From: Rhodobacter sp.
Lineage (GTDB): Bacteria; Pseudomonadota; Alphaproteobacteria; Rhodobacterales; Rhodobacteraceae
Direction: 5' to 3'
Assembly: GCA_027489175.1 (NCBI GenBank)
Contig: JAIYAE010000028.1
Span: 1 to 48,765 of the forward strand
DNA length: 48,765 nt
The position numbers and the translations under genes were made by a program. Below are positions 27,588 to 35,687 of the stretch, in pieces. The stretch's first letter is position 1, and every line of letters starts with the position of its first letter. Below the pieces are notes generated by a model. It saw only the letters and a list, made by a program, of their open reading frames with translations, was not told where the DNA came from and made no database searches.

Positions 27588-28820
27588 TCATTGCAGGAAG
27601 AAGGCATCGGCAAAGCCGAAGCCCTTGATGGCCTCCAGTTGCGCCACATCACCGGTGGTGACGACGCTCCAGACGACCTTGCCGTTGGTGTCGGTCTTGC
27701 GGGCCTGGCCGGTGACGCCGACTTTGGCCAGTGCTTCGACGGCACGGTTGGCGTTCGCTTCCTTGGCGAAGGAGGCGACCTGGATCAGGCGGCCAGCGGC
27801 TGCCACGGGGGGCGCGGCTTCGGCCGGGGGGGCGGCTGCGGCTGCGGCGGCGGCCTCTTCGGCGCGGCGCTGGCGGCGGGTTTTCGGCGGTTCGACCACT
27901 GCCTCGGCGGCAGGCTGTGCGGCTGGGTCGGCGGCTGCCGCCGCATCGGTGGCAGCGCCGTCCGTGGCGGCGGCGGGCGGGGCGTCCAGCGCGGTGACGG
28001 CGACGGCATCGACGGCGACGCCTTCAGCGGTGGCGGGAACCTCAGTCGCGTCCGGGGCGGCTGCTTCGGTTGCCACGCCAGCGGCGGCGGCTGCAGCGGC
28101 GGCCTTCTTCGCCTCACGCGCGGCTTTCGCCTCGGCGCGGCGTTCCTTCCAGGTCTTGCGTTTCGGCGGTTCGGCCACAGCGGTGTCCGGGGTGGCATCC
28201 GGGGCCGCATCGATGGCGGTTCCAGCGGCATCGGCTGCTGCGGCACCAGTCGCGGCAAGTGCGGCAGTGGCCGCCGCTGCCGTTGCTGCGGCATCACCAT
28301 CCTCGGCCGGGGCGGCGGCGCCTTCGCCCGTTTCCGTTCCTTCGGCCGCGGCCAGCGCTGTGTCGGCGGCGGGCGGCACGACCTCTGGCGCGGGTTCCGG
28401 TTCGGCCCGGCGCAAGGCGGTCACGCGGATTTCCACCGGCTGGCCCGCGAGGATTCCCAGCGCTTCGGCCGCGTCGGATGAGATCTGCAGGCGCGGACCG
28501 GGATTGTCCCGCTCACGCCGGAAGAGGGCACCCTGCACCGACTTGCCGGTGGCGGGGTTGAACATCACCACCCGTTCGGGGTCTTGCACATCGGGGGCGG
28601 CAACCCAGATGCCGCCAAGCGAGGGACGTCCATCCCAAAGCGCGCTGTCGGTGGCCTGAAACACCTCGGGTGCTTCAATGTCGCCCGTGGCCGTGGTCCG
28701 AACCGCAGCCGAAGCGCCCGGCGCTGCGGTTGTGGTCGTCTCATTGCCCTGGACACATCCCATCAAAAGACCGGAGGTCGCCAGACCAAGAACGATGTGA
28801 CGAAGTGCTGCCTGTGCCAT
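27588..28820 (-). CDS. RlpA-like septal lipoprotein with SPOR domain
   Basis: A 410-residue lipoprotein. The lipobox LLMGC (Cys22) gives outer-membrane anchoring. Residues ~45-135 form the RlpA-type double-psi beta-barrel region (GGIWVAAPDVQDPERVVMFN, then LQISSDAAEALGI). Residues ~135-335 are an Ala/Pro/Glu-rich linker with two basic patches (KRKTWKERRAEAKAAREAKK and KTRRQRRAEE). The last ~70 residues are a SPOR domain (RLIQVASFAKEANANRAVEA) that binds denuded glycan at the septum. The linker is long and of low complexity. Assignment as RlpA is likely; catalytic activity is not shown. Confidence 0.85.
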   Translation of the reverse strand: MAQAALRHIVLGLATSGLLMGCVQGNETTTTAAPGASAAVRTTATGDIEAPEVFQATDSALWDGRPSLGGIWVAAPDVQDPERVVMFNPATGKSVQGALFRRERDNPGPRLQISSDAAEALGILAGQPVEIRVTALRRAEPEPAPEVVPPAADTALAAAEGTETGEGAAAPAEDGDAAATAAAATAALAATGAAAADAAGTAIDAAPDATPDTAVAEPPKRKTWKERRAEAKAAREAKKAAAAAAAAGVATEAAAPDATEVPATAEGVAVDAVAVTALDAPPAAATDGAATDAAAAADPAAQPAAEAVVEPPKTRRQRRAEEAAAAAAAAPPAEAAPPVAAAGRLIQVASFAKEANANRAVEALAKVGVTGQARKTDTNGKVVWSVVTTGDVAQLEAIKGFGFADAFFLQ

Positions 28821-29063
28821 CTTCCGCCCTCAATGCTGCGCAATCTGAACGTTGCGCTTGATGCTGTTTCCGCCTGACCGGGTGGGCTTTGCCCGGGATG
28901 TGACCGCCCTTGTCCCTGTCAGACACGCCTGCTTTCGCAATATCATATCGGCTTGTCGCCCCGGAGGGAAGGCCGCAGGCGGTCCCCCCCCTTCACGATC
29001 AGCGGATTTCGCCCCACGCGTGCCCTTTCAGAATCACACTGTGCCCGATATTGCGCAAGGGTC

Positions 29064-29153
29064 GGAGGAGTGGCGGAGTGGTTTAACGCACCGGTCTTGA
29101 AAACCGACGTAGGGGAAACTCTACCGTGGGTTCAAATCCCACCTCCTCCGCCA
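29064..29153 (+). tRNA. tRNA-Ser (anticodon TGA)
   Basis: A 90-base class II tRNA. Acceptor GGAGGAG pairs with CTCCTCC, the anticodon loop is CTTGAAA (anticodon TGA), the variable arm is long, the T-loop GTTCAAATC is present, and CCA is encoded. It marks the left edge of the genomic island. Confidence 0.97.
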
Positions 29154-29582
29154 CCAACCCCTTGTTTTTTGGTCTCTGAACTTTCCGTCGGGAATTTCCG
29201 CCGTGTTTCCGGGGGTTACGCCGGCGTCGCCACGACGGAGACGCCTTCCCTTGCCCCTGGTGGCCCCTTTTGCGCCTCGCGTCTCCGGGGGCTGCGCGCG
29301 TCGTTCGGTTTGCTCGCCTCGCCGGAAACAGGGAAAGATCAGGGAATTTCAATCTCTGCGAGCGCAGATCGGCCCCTTTGAATCCTGAATACTAACGCCT
29401 TTTCCGTAGGTTAAGGGCAATTTCCCTGCTCCCCAGGAACAAGGAATTTCAATCTTCAAATCAGGGAAAAAATGCCACCGAACAGGGAAAGATTTGAGAA
29501 GAACAGGGAGGTTTTAGATCAAAGCATCGGCGATGATCGAGGCAGGTCTAAGCTGTGCAGAGTGGCTACCACATCGCCTATG
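29154..29582. repeat. Repeat-bearing left end of the island, no gene seen
   Basis: GGAATTTCAATCT occurs at 29343 and exactly 100 bases later at 29443. AACAGGGAAAGAT occurs at 29327 and 29481. TCTGCG-AG-CGCAGA at 29355-29368 is a perfect palindrome. The motifs lie between tRNA-Ser and the recombinase stop. They could be recombinase or accessory-factor binding sites. No supported gene is present. Confidence 0.55.
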
Positions 29583-31244
29583 TCACGCGACGCCGAGCAG
29601 TTTTTGCTGCTCGTCCCAGTCTACTGGGATGCCCTCGCGCAGCAGCTTGGCTAGGGAGAGATCGGGCGGCTGCTTTCCATCCAGGATCGCTGCCTGGATC
29701 TTTGGGGCGAGGAAGGCGAGGACAATCCGGTTGCGGATGTAGGGTTCGGACTGTCCGGTCTTGCGGGCGACGTCGATAAGGGGCGTGCCGTTGCGTATTA
29801 AACCCGCCCAGAGGTGCGCCTCGGCGAGGGTGCGTTGCAGGACTGGGTCTGGCGCCGGGATCATCTCGCCGGCGATGATCCGGGTCTCGACTCCGCGGCG
29901 GCGCAGGTCGAAGGGCCTGGCGATGGTAAGCAGCCGGTCGGATAGCGCGTCTGCTGGCACGTCCAGCGCCGTGGCGATCGCAACCGGATCGAGCTTGAGG
30001 GTGAGGTGACCCTTGCCCAAGGTGCCCGCCGCGATGATCTTGCCGACTGCACCGAGGTCGGTTTCGATCTGATGCGCAAGGGCCACCGCCCGCTCAGCCA
30101 GTGCTGCGGCCCCCGTGGCCTCAGGCCGTGTCAGCAGAAACTGCCCCTCCGCCGCCTTGCGGAGATGCCCCACGACGATCTGCCGAAGGCTGTTCTCCAG
30201 TCCCTCGGCGGGCAGGCGCCAGCCCGAGGGATCGGTGCCGCCCGAGATCAGCCGATGCGAGACATAATAGGCAAAGCGCCGACCGCGCCGCTGGGTGTGT
30301 GTGGGCGTCAGCGGATCGCCGGTCTCGTCGCGCAGCTTGCCGGTCAGCATCCGCGCTTCGGTGGCCGTGACACTCCGCCCGCGTGGCCGGGCTTTGGCGG
30401 CGAGGTGCTTGGCTTGCACAGAGTCCCAAAGCGCGGCATCGATGATCGCCGGGTGCTGGCCGGGGTAGGACAGGTCCTTGTGCCGGATGCGGCCGATGTA
30501 GACGGGATTGGTCAAAAGGTAGTGCAGCTGTCCACGGGTGAAGCGCGATCCACCGCGGGTCCGCCCCGTTGCGGAGACTTCCGCTTTCGATCGTAGCCCA
30601 AGGCGCGCGGCCTCCATCTCAACCAGCCGCAGGTTGCCGAGATCCGCGTAGAGGCGGAAGAGCGTGCCGATCACCTCTGCCTCAACGGAATTGACCACCA
30701 GTTCGCGGCGCTGCGGATCGGGATGACGGTCATAGCCCAAGGGCAGGGAGCCACCCATCCAGAGGCCCTTCTTCTTCGAGGCGGCAATCTTGTCGCGGAT
30801 CCGCTCGGCAGTGACCTCGCGCTCGAACTGGGCGAAGGACAGAAGCACGTTCAGCGTCAGTCGCCCCATCGAGGTGGCGGTGTTGAAGGCCTGGGTCACC
30901 GAGACGAAGGAGCAGCCCTTCGCATCAAGGCGCTCAACCAGCCGACCAAAGTCGGCGAGCGATCGGGTCAGCCGGTCGATCTTGTAGACCACGACCATAC
31001 CGATGCGCCCGGCATCGATCTCGGCGAGGAGACGCTGCAGCGCGGGACGGTCGAGCGTCCCCCCCGAGAGCCCGCCATCATCGAAGCGGTCGGCCACGAG
31101 CTTCCAGCCCTCGTGCCGCTGGCTTGCGACATAGGCGGCACAGGCTTCGTGTTGGGCGTCGAGCGAGTTGAAGGCCTGATCCAGACCTTCATCGCTGGAC
31201 TTGCGGGTGTAGATCGCGCAGCGGATGACAGGTTTTTGCGTCAT
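29583..31244 (-). CDS. Large serine recombinase
   Basis: A 553-residue resolvase/integrase-type recombinase. The N-terminal catalytic domain has the nucleophile Ser in YTRKSSDEGL, the FDDGGLSGGTLDRPALQRLL segment, VYKIDRLTRSLADF, and SFAQFEREVTAERIRDKI (helix E region). A recombinase domain (RHKDLSYPGQHPAI) and a long C-terminal DNA-binding part follow. It overlaps the DUF2924 stop by four bases (ATGA). Such recombinases integrate or excise islands; this is the likely mobility gene. An open frame upstream of ATG 31244 overlaps DUF2924 and is not used. Confidence 0.93.
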   Translation of the reverse strand: MTQKPVIRCAIYTRKSSDEGLDQAFNSLDAQHEACAAYVASQRHEGWKLVADRFDDGGLSGGTLDRPALQRLLAEIDAGRIGMVVVYKIDRLTRSLADFGRLVERLDAKGCSFVSVTQAFNTATSMGRLTLNVLLSFAQFEREVTAERIRDKIAASKKKGLWMGGSLPLGYDRHPDPQRRELVVNSVEAEVIGTLFRLYADLGNLRLVEMEAARLGLRSKAEVSATGRTRGGSRFTRGQLHYLLTNPVYIGRIRHKDLSYPGQHPAIIDAALWDSVQAKHLAAKARPRGRSVTATEARMLTGKLRDETGDPLTPTHTQRRGRRFAYYVSHRLISGGTDPSGWRLPAEGLENSLRQIVVGHLRKAAEGQFLLTRPEATGAAALAERAVALAHQIETDLGAVGKIIAAGTLGKGHLTLKLDPVAIATALDVPADALSDRLLTIARPFDLRRRGVETRIIAGEMIPAPDPVLQRTLAEAHLWAGLIRNGTPLIDVARKTGQSEPYIRNRIVLAFLAPKIQAAILDGKQPPDLSLAKLLREGIPVDWDEQQKLLGVA

Positions 31245-31714
31245 GCTGCCCGATCCCGGCGCTGCCCGCCTGACGTCTTTGGCTTCCCGGTCGAAGGCCG
31301 AGCACCCTTTGCCTCCGTTGCACCTGTCAGGCCAAAGAACCGCGGCCCGGACCAGCGCGCTCCGGTGATGGCGCGGGCGATGGCCGAGAGCGAGCCATGG
31401 CGCTGGCCATTCCAAAGAAAGCCATCGGGCAGGACGTCGACGACGTGGGTGACGCCGTTCCACTCCCGCAAGAGCCGCGCTCCGGATTGGAGCGTCGGCG
31501 AGGGCTTCCGCTCTTCGCCCGCTGCGATGCGGTCGAGCCGGGCGCAATGGGCGGCTGGTAAGCCATCCCTCACCTTTGCTTGCAACTCAAAGGCCAAGAA
31601 GCGGCGCTGCATTAGCTGGCTCATCTTGGCGGGGACGGCGCCGCCGATGAGTTCTGACCAGAGCGCAGCCAGGCCCGGACGGTCCAGTACATCAAGATCA
31701 CGGAGGGTGGTCAT
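31241..31714 (-). CDS. DUF2924 protein
   Basis: A 157-residue protein with the DUF2924 signature: LWSELIGGAVPAKMSQLMQR, then LREWNGVTHVVDVLPDGF and SLSAIARAITGARWSGPRFF. Members are found beside phage-type recombinases in alphaproteobacteria and their function is unknown. Stops and starts overlap by four bases on both sides (with DUF3489 and the recombinase), so the three are one translational unit. Confidence 0.9.
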   Translation of the reverse strand: MTTLRDLDVLDRPGLAALWSELIGGAVPAKMSQLMQRRFLAFELQAKVRDGLPAAHCARLDRIAAGEERKPSPTLQSGARLLREWNGVTHVVDVLPDGFLWNGQRHGSLSAIARAITGARWSGPRFFGLTGATEAKGARPSTGKPKTSGGQRRDRAA

Positions 31715-32238
31715 GCGCCGACCTCGTTCGCCGGGGCGTCCTCGGCCACGGTATCGGTTGCGGCTTCGCCAAGGACCGGTGGGATAGAAGTCGGATCACT
31801 ATTCTCTCTCGCTCGATCGTTGGGGGCGTCCGTCACCGCTGAGCCCTCTGGAACACTCGCATAGATTGTGTCCTCACCTTCGCGCCGTCGGGTGAGGGTC
31901 ATCCCGGATTTCCGCAGCCCGCTGAGGGCTGCGCGCACTGTGTGCGCCTGCCAGCCGGTAGCGGCCATCAAAGCGGCGAGCGACACACCGCCGGGCTCCG
32001 CCAGACGGGCTCGCAGTAGCGCAGCCTTTGTCTGGCGAGGCTGAGGTATGGCTTTTGCGGGCTCATCTGGGGGCGTCGTGATCGCAGCCGTATTCACTTG
32101 GCCTGGTCGGGGGATAGGTTTAGCGCCCGTCGGATTTGTCTGCTTTCTGGATGCCTTCGTCGGGGTAGCAAAACTCGGGTTAGAATCCGCGGTTTGCGTC
32201 AAGGCTGGGCGTACCGTTGTTGTCTTGGCTTTGGTCAT
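31711..32238 (-). CDS. DUF3489 protein
   Basis: A 175-residue protein. The N-terminal ~75 residues are disordered and Thr/Pro/Lys-rich. The central DUF3489 winged-helix-like domain reads TKAALLRARLAEPGGVSLAA, then LMAATGWQAHTVRAALSGL. Such domains look DNA-binding. It is the first gene of the DUF3489-DUF2924-recombinase unit and likely helps the recombinase or regulates it. The H-NS gene lies divergent 198 bases away. Confidence 0.85.
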   Translation of the reverse strand: MTKAKTTTVRPALTQTADSNPSFATPTKASRKQTNPTGAKPIPRPGQVNTAAITTPPDEPAKAIPQPRQTKAALLRARLAEPGGVSLAALMAATGWQAHTVRAALSGLRKSGMTLTRRREGEDTIYASVPEGSAVTDAPNDRARENSDPTSIPPVLGEAATDTVAEDAPANEVGA

Positions 32239-32436
32239 GTTCGGCTCCGGTTCATCCGGGCGGGCGGATTGCCGGCCCCGGTACCGAGCTGAGCCCGGAC
32301 GGCGCCAGGCATGGATCCGACCAACGCTCTGCTGGCCCTTGAAGTCCAGTCCAACCTGCTACGGCTACTACGCTTTCGGCTTGTTTCTCACTCAGGTCCC
32401 ACTACGGTGGCACCAGACATTCTGGGGATAACGCTA

Positions 32437-32757
32437 ATGACATCGATTGATCTGATGACCATGAGCCTTGCCGAACTCACAAGCCTTCAAAAGGATGTTC
32501 AAAAAGCGATTAAGGAGTTCTCCGAGCGGAGAAAACAAGAAGCCATGATGGCCTTGGAAACCAAAGCACAGGAACTTGGGTTCAGTTTGTCCGACCTGAT
32601 TAGCGTCAAGAAAAAACGGAAAAGCTCTTCAGCAGTTGGGCCGAAGTACAGGCAACCAGAAAACCCTGATGTCACTTGGTCGGGACACGGGCGGAGGCCT
32701 ACTTGGTTCGTCGAGGCTGTCGAGGCAGGAAAAACGCCGGGTTCGATGGCCGTCTGA
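32437..32757 (+). CDS. H-NS family histone-like protein
   Basis: A 106-residue H-NS/StpA-type protein. The N-terminal coiled coil for oligomerisation (LTSLQKDVQKAIKEFSERRK) is followed by a basic linker (KKKRKSSS). The C-terminal AT-hook-like DNA-binding domain is KYRQPENPDVTWSGHGRRP. The ATG at 32437 gives the family length; the open frame extends further upstream. A xenogeneic silencer on the island could hold its own genes silent. The gene starts divergent from DUF3489. Confidence 0.9.
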   Translation: MTSIDLMTMSLAELTSLQKDVQKAIKEFSERRKQEAMMALETKAQELGFSLSDLISVKKKRKSSSAVGPKYRQPENPDVTWSGHGRRPTWFVEAVEAGKTPGSMAV

Positions 32758-32785
32758 CGCCTATCAGGTTCACATGCCCTGGTAC

Positions 32786-32809
32786 GTCCGCTTTGGGCGG
32801 AAAGCGGAC
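32786..32809. repeat. Alphaproteobacterial intergenic palindrome (full copy)
   Basis: GTCCGCTTT - six bases - AAAGCGGAC is a perfect 9-bp stem, 29 bases after the H-NS stop. Translations of the stretch give strings like RFPPKADVP and TSALGGKRT, which I know from mis-annotated ORFs over a common alphaproteobacterial repeat. The 224 bases 32758-32981 hold only this and an AT-rich hairpin (TAGATTT/AAATCTA, 32957-32978). Confidence 0.6.
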
Positions 32810-32981
32810 TGACAGTGATGCAGCATGGCAGGCGCAGAAAGTTAGTGAAGCAGACATTCTTACTCGCCGCGCCGAACCAAGTAGCAAATGATCCGGAACA
32901 AGGGATAGCTGACATTTCAGTTGAAACGTGATCGCGCCGCGCGCGAATGGCGGGAGTAGATTTTCACCTCTAAATCTATTT

Positions 32982-33371
32982 TCACGATTTGCGCGTAACG
33001 CTGTCCTCGGATCTGTGTCCTGTCCGAGGACGACCGCCTTTGCACCAGTGTACCTGTCCTTGCTCGATCCAGAAATGGCACCCGCACTCATTTTTCTGAT
33101 GCACGGACGGGTGGACCGAGGGACGCGTCCAGAAATCTTCAGAGATGGTCCAACGGGGACGCTGGTTTGGGTTCAGCGAAAGGTTGATAACTTCGCCACA
33201 GCCGCCCGGACATCTGAGGCAGGCCCATTTCTTGACGTCACCGCTTTGAACCAGGGCAAGCTTTCCATCCGTGAGAGAGGATTGAGTTGGTAAGGAGGCG
33301 CGACGCTCTGTCAGGAAGTCGAACGGAAGCAGGCGCAGAAGGTGCAGACATCGAGCGAAAACGTGTTTCAA
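32982..33371 (-). CDS. DUF6527 protein, last gene of the ubiquitin-like operon
   Basis: A 129-residue protein. It starts with TTG one base beyond the stop of the E1-JAB gene, so it is coupled to it. Residues 49-110 match DUF6527: WACLRCPGGCGEVINLSLNP, then RPRWTISEDF, PSVHPSV, ECGCHFWIEQ and QVHWC. Cys51/54/58/96/98, His99 and Cys110 suggest a metal site, though the usual CPCGCG appears here as CPGGCG. The family is found next to bacterial ThiF/E2/multi-ubiquitin genes and its activity is not certain. N-terminal residues 1-28 are basic. No other start codon fits. Confidence 0.75.
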   Translation of the reverse strand: MKHVFARCLHLLRLLPFDFLTERRASLPTQSSLTDGKLALVQSGDVKKWACLRCPGGCGEVINLSLNPNQRPRWTISEDFWTRPSVHPSVHQKNECGCHFWIEQGQVHWCKGGRPRTGHRSEDSVTRKS

Positions 33372-33372
33372 C

Positions 33373-34767
33373 TTAGATTACCGAGTCCAGAAACGGTTTC
33401 ATGTCAGCCCGCCCCAAGGTCTCGGGCAAAGCGCAGCAGGAACAATCACCTCGGGAGACAACGAGGGGTCTGCGTTCGTCTCGCGCGTGAAACCGTCGCA
33501 TCCGTGTCGGCAACATCCCGCCTTGCCCAGCAAATCCAGCAATGCCTGCCAGCCACTCGTTTACCGCCATCGCGGACGCCTCTGTCGTGAATGTCACGAC
33601 CGCCGGCGACGGATTGCCCTCGCCCAAGACATAGGCCTCGGCTCTTAGTTTCTCATAGCCTGCAGGATCAGCGCGCTTCAATGCTTCTTCCCGGGCCCGG
33701 CGCGCGTCGATATAGCCACCGCAAAGCAAGCATGGATGGCCGGGGACAAGCGTCGAGACGCGGGCAAAGAGATCACAGGCGGTATCTGATCGGCGCTGCA
33801 TCGCCAATCCGACATCTATCACGGGGATCCCGTAAAAACGCGCGAAGCGGTTCAGAAACATGCGACCTGCGTGATCGTCCGTACAGCAGAAGATGACATC
33901 GCACGCTTTCAGAGCGTCCCAGGTAGCAGGCTCGCCCGCCCATGCCTCTATGGTTGCTAGGGTCATGCCGAGCTCCGCTTCAGAGACGGTCCGCGAGTGG
34001 ATCGCGGTTTTCGGCATCTCCGCTTCGACGTCACTGCGCCGCGCTCCATGCAGCCGGTTGAGATTGGTCTCGTCGACGATGTCCCGGTCAAATTGGACCG
34101 CCTCCTTGACCCCGAGGCGTAGAAGCATGGGCAAGAGAGCACTCCCGGTAGCCCCTCCGCCCGCGACTCCGCAGCGAAATCCCGAAATCTGCAGCGATGC
34201 CTGTTCACCGAAGAGACGAATTTGTCGATCCAGGAAGGGTTCGGGCGCACCCTGGAGGCCGGAGATGCGAAGGCGCGGGCCGGAATGTAGAATTCGGCCG
34301 ATATCGACTGCCCTATCCTTCTGGGTCCAGATACGTGCAGCAAGGTCACCATTTCCGGCCATGACAACGCTGATCAGCCCGGGAACGCCTTTCAAAAGCG
34401 CGGTGCGGGCAAGCTCGGCTTCGTTGCGATCGTCTTGTTCCGAAAACCTAGCTTCGCCCACAGGGTGGGTATGCACCAGGGCCGGCACAAGGCCTTCCGT
34501 TTTGGCCGTGGTCAGCAGATGCATGAACCCGTCTGTTTGCCAAGTAACGTGTCGGCCGGATGCCGAAACAAGTTCGTCATCATCAACAGCCTTGAACTGG
34601 TGCGAGACAAGCCGCGTGCGCTGAGCCTGAGTCCACGGATCCTTCTCGATTTCGGCGACGCCGAAGAGCATATAGGCTGAACGCTCCGATCCGGCCCCAT
34701 GCGACAGCAGGGAGCGAATGCTCTTTTCGTGCGGGTCCAACAGGATGATATCGGGCGCCCTCGTCAT
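33373..34767 (-). CDS. JAB peptidase - E1/ThiF fusion
   Basis: A 464-residue fusion. Residues ~20-155 are a Prok-JAB/MPN metallopeptidase: Glu28 and H99-x-H101-x7-S109-x2-D112, a complete JAMM motif that would cut ubiquitin-like proteins from targets. Residues ~175-445 are an E1-like adenylyltransferase: nucleotide loop CGVAGGGATGSALLP, then QFDRDIVDETNLNR for ATP/Mg, a Zn pair C346-x2-C349 with C442/C444/C445, and other cysteines (C294/295, C331) that may form the thioester. It overlaps the E2 gene by four bases. ThiF-JAB fusions belong to bacterial ubiquitin-like systems. The start at ATG 34767 follows from the overlap; the open frame extends further. Confidence 0.88.
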   Translation of the reverse strand: MTRAPDIILLDPHEKSIRSLLSHGAGSERSAYMLFGVAEIEKDPWTQAQRTRLVSHQFKAVDDDELVSASGRHVTWQTDGFMHLLTTAKTEGLVPALVHTHPVGEARFSEQDDRNEAELARTALLKGVPGLISVVMAGNGDLAARIWTQKDRAVDIGRILHSGPRLRISGLQGAPEPFLDRQIRLFGEQASLQISGFRCGVAGGGATGSALLPMLLRLGVKEAVQFDRDIVDETNLNRLHGARRSDVEAEMPKTAIHSRTVSEAELGMTLATIEAWAGEPATWDALKACDVIFCCTDDHAGRMFLNRFARFYGIPVIDVGLAMQRRSDTACDLFARVSTLVPGHPCLLCGGYIDARRAREEALKRADPAGYEKLRAEAYVLGEGNPSPAVVTFTTEASAMAVNEWLAGIAGFAGQGGMLPTRMRRFHARDERRPLVVSRGDCSCCALPETLGRADMKPFLDSVI

Positions 34768-35618
34768 GCCCGCGCCTCCGCCAAAGCTGTTTGGACGCGG
34801 GCCAACATGGTCCGAAGACCATCGACCCCGGGGCGCCAAGCATCGTTGTGCCGCGACCAACGCTGCCAGACGCGGCCAGAGAAATTGTGCTCGACAGTGC
34901 AGGCTTTCGGCACCTGATCAGTGCCCGCGAGCGTAAGCTTGGGCGACACATAGAACATGTCAGGTGCGCAATCCGGATAGCCTCTGGGGAGCAAGATCAG
35001 GACGTCAGCCGTCTCGCTATTGAACTTCTCGGCGGGCAAGATCACCGAGTTCAAGACGATGCCAGTGGTGCCACCTTCCACCGCCACGTTGAAATCATAG
35101 CCGTGACCTGTCAGAAAGGCCTGATCTTTCGACGGAAGGGCATCCCCTTCCGTCGTCTGGTCAATCAGTGAAACGAAACGCTCAACTCCCGGAGCTCCCA
35201 GATCGATGACGTCCGTATCGGCGATTTTCCGGTCATGCTGCCCCGGGAGTTCCTGCCAGAGATTGTAGTTCTCCGGCAGCTTCGCCAGCTTGCGCAGGAC
35301 GAAGCCGCTGATGCAGGCTCGAGGCCATTCGAGATCGGCGTCGTCGATCTTGAACCGGAAGCTGCGATCCGAGCGGGCGACGAGTACTTTTTCGACACTG
35401 CGCCCACCCAAGTCATAGCTCTCGTCGAGCCGGATGTCTTCGAAGTCGCCATTGGGCAGAATTGCGATCGCTAGGTGCTCGTCGACTGGCGTACCGCCCG
35501 CGGCTTCGATCAGCTGGCGGCCCATAACCTTGGGGTCATCGAAGATGTGCTTTTTGAAAATCAGGCCCTCATCGGCGATGAGGACAGCGAAGCGAGAATC
35601 ATTTCCTTGCGTTTTCAT
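34764..35618 (-). CDS. Double ubiquitin-like - E2 (prokaryotic family E) fusion
   Basis: A 284-residue protein. Residues ~9-80 and ~86-155 each resemble a multi-ubiquitin domain. Residues ~160-280 match the prokaryotic E2 family E: LPSKDQAFLTGHGYDFNV, then LILLPRGYPDCAPDMF and FSGRVWQRWSRHNDAWRPG. The ubiquitin-like units are internal and no C-terminal Gly-Gly tail is visible, so conjugation, if any, would need cutting or another chemistry. Cys217 and Cys240 are candidate acceptors; the canonical E2 HPN motif is absent. It overlaps the JAB-E1 start by four bases (ATGA) and lies 69 bases after the helicase stop. Confidence 0.82.
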   Translation of the reverse strand: MKTQGNDSRFAVLIADEGLIFKKHIFDDPKVMGRQLIEAAGGTPVDEHLAIAILPNGDFEDIRLDESYDLGGRSVEKVLVARSDRSFRFKIDDADLEWPRACISGFVLRKLAKLPENYNLWQELPGQHDRKIADTDVIDLGAPGVERFVSLIDQTTEGDALPSKDQAFLTGHGYDFNVAVEGGTTGIVLNSVILPAEKFNSETADVLILLPRGYPDCAPDMFYVSPKLTLAGTDQVPKACTVEHNFSGRVWQRWSRHNDAWRPGVDGLRTMLARVQTALAEARA

Positions 35619-35687
35619 ATGGATAGCCCTTGTGTTGTTTCAGGTTGCAGGCACAGTGTCTGCGCCTTCACAAGGACAATCGCGGTG

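Noticed and set aside
26542..28659. 705-residue plus-strand frame, Ala-rich
   Set aside because: Antisense of dacA and the Ala-rich linker of the RlpA-like gene.
29083..29352. Minus-strand frame containing EEVGFEPTVEFPLRR over tRNA-Ser
   Set aside because: It is the antisense reading of tRNA-Ser, a well-known false gene.
32699..33091. Minus-strand frame with RFPPKADVP
   Set aside because: Over the intergenic palindrome and overlapping the H-NS and DUF6527 genes.
32928..33293. 121-residue plus-strand frame
   Set aside because: Antisense to the DUF6527 gene, which has clear motif support.
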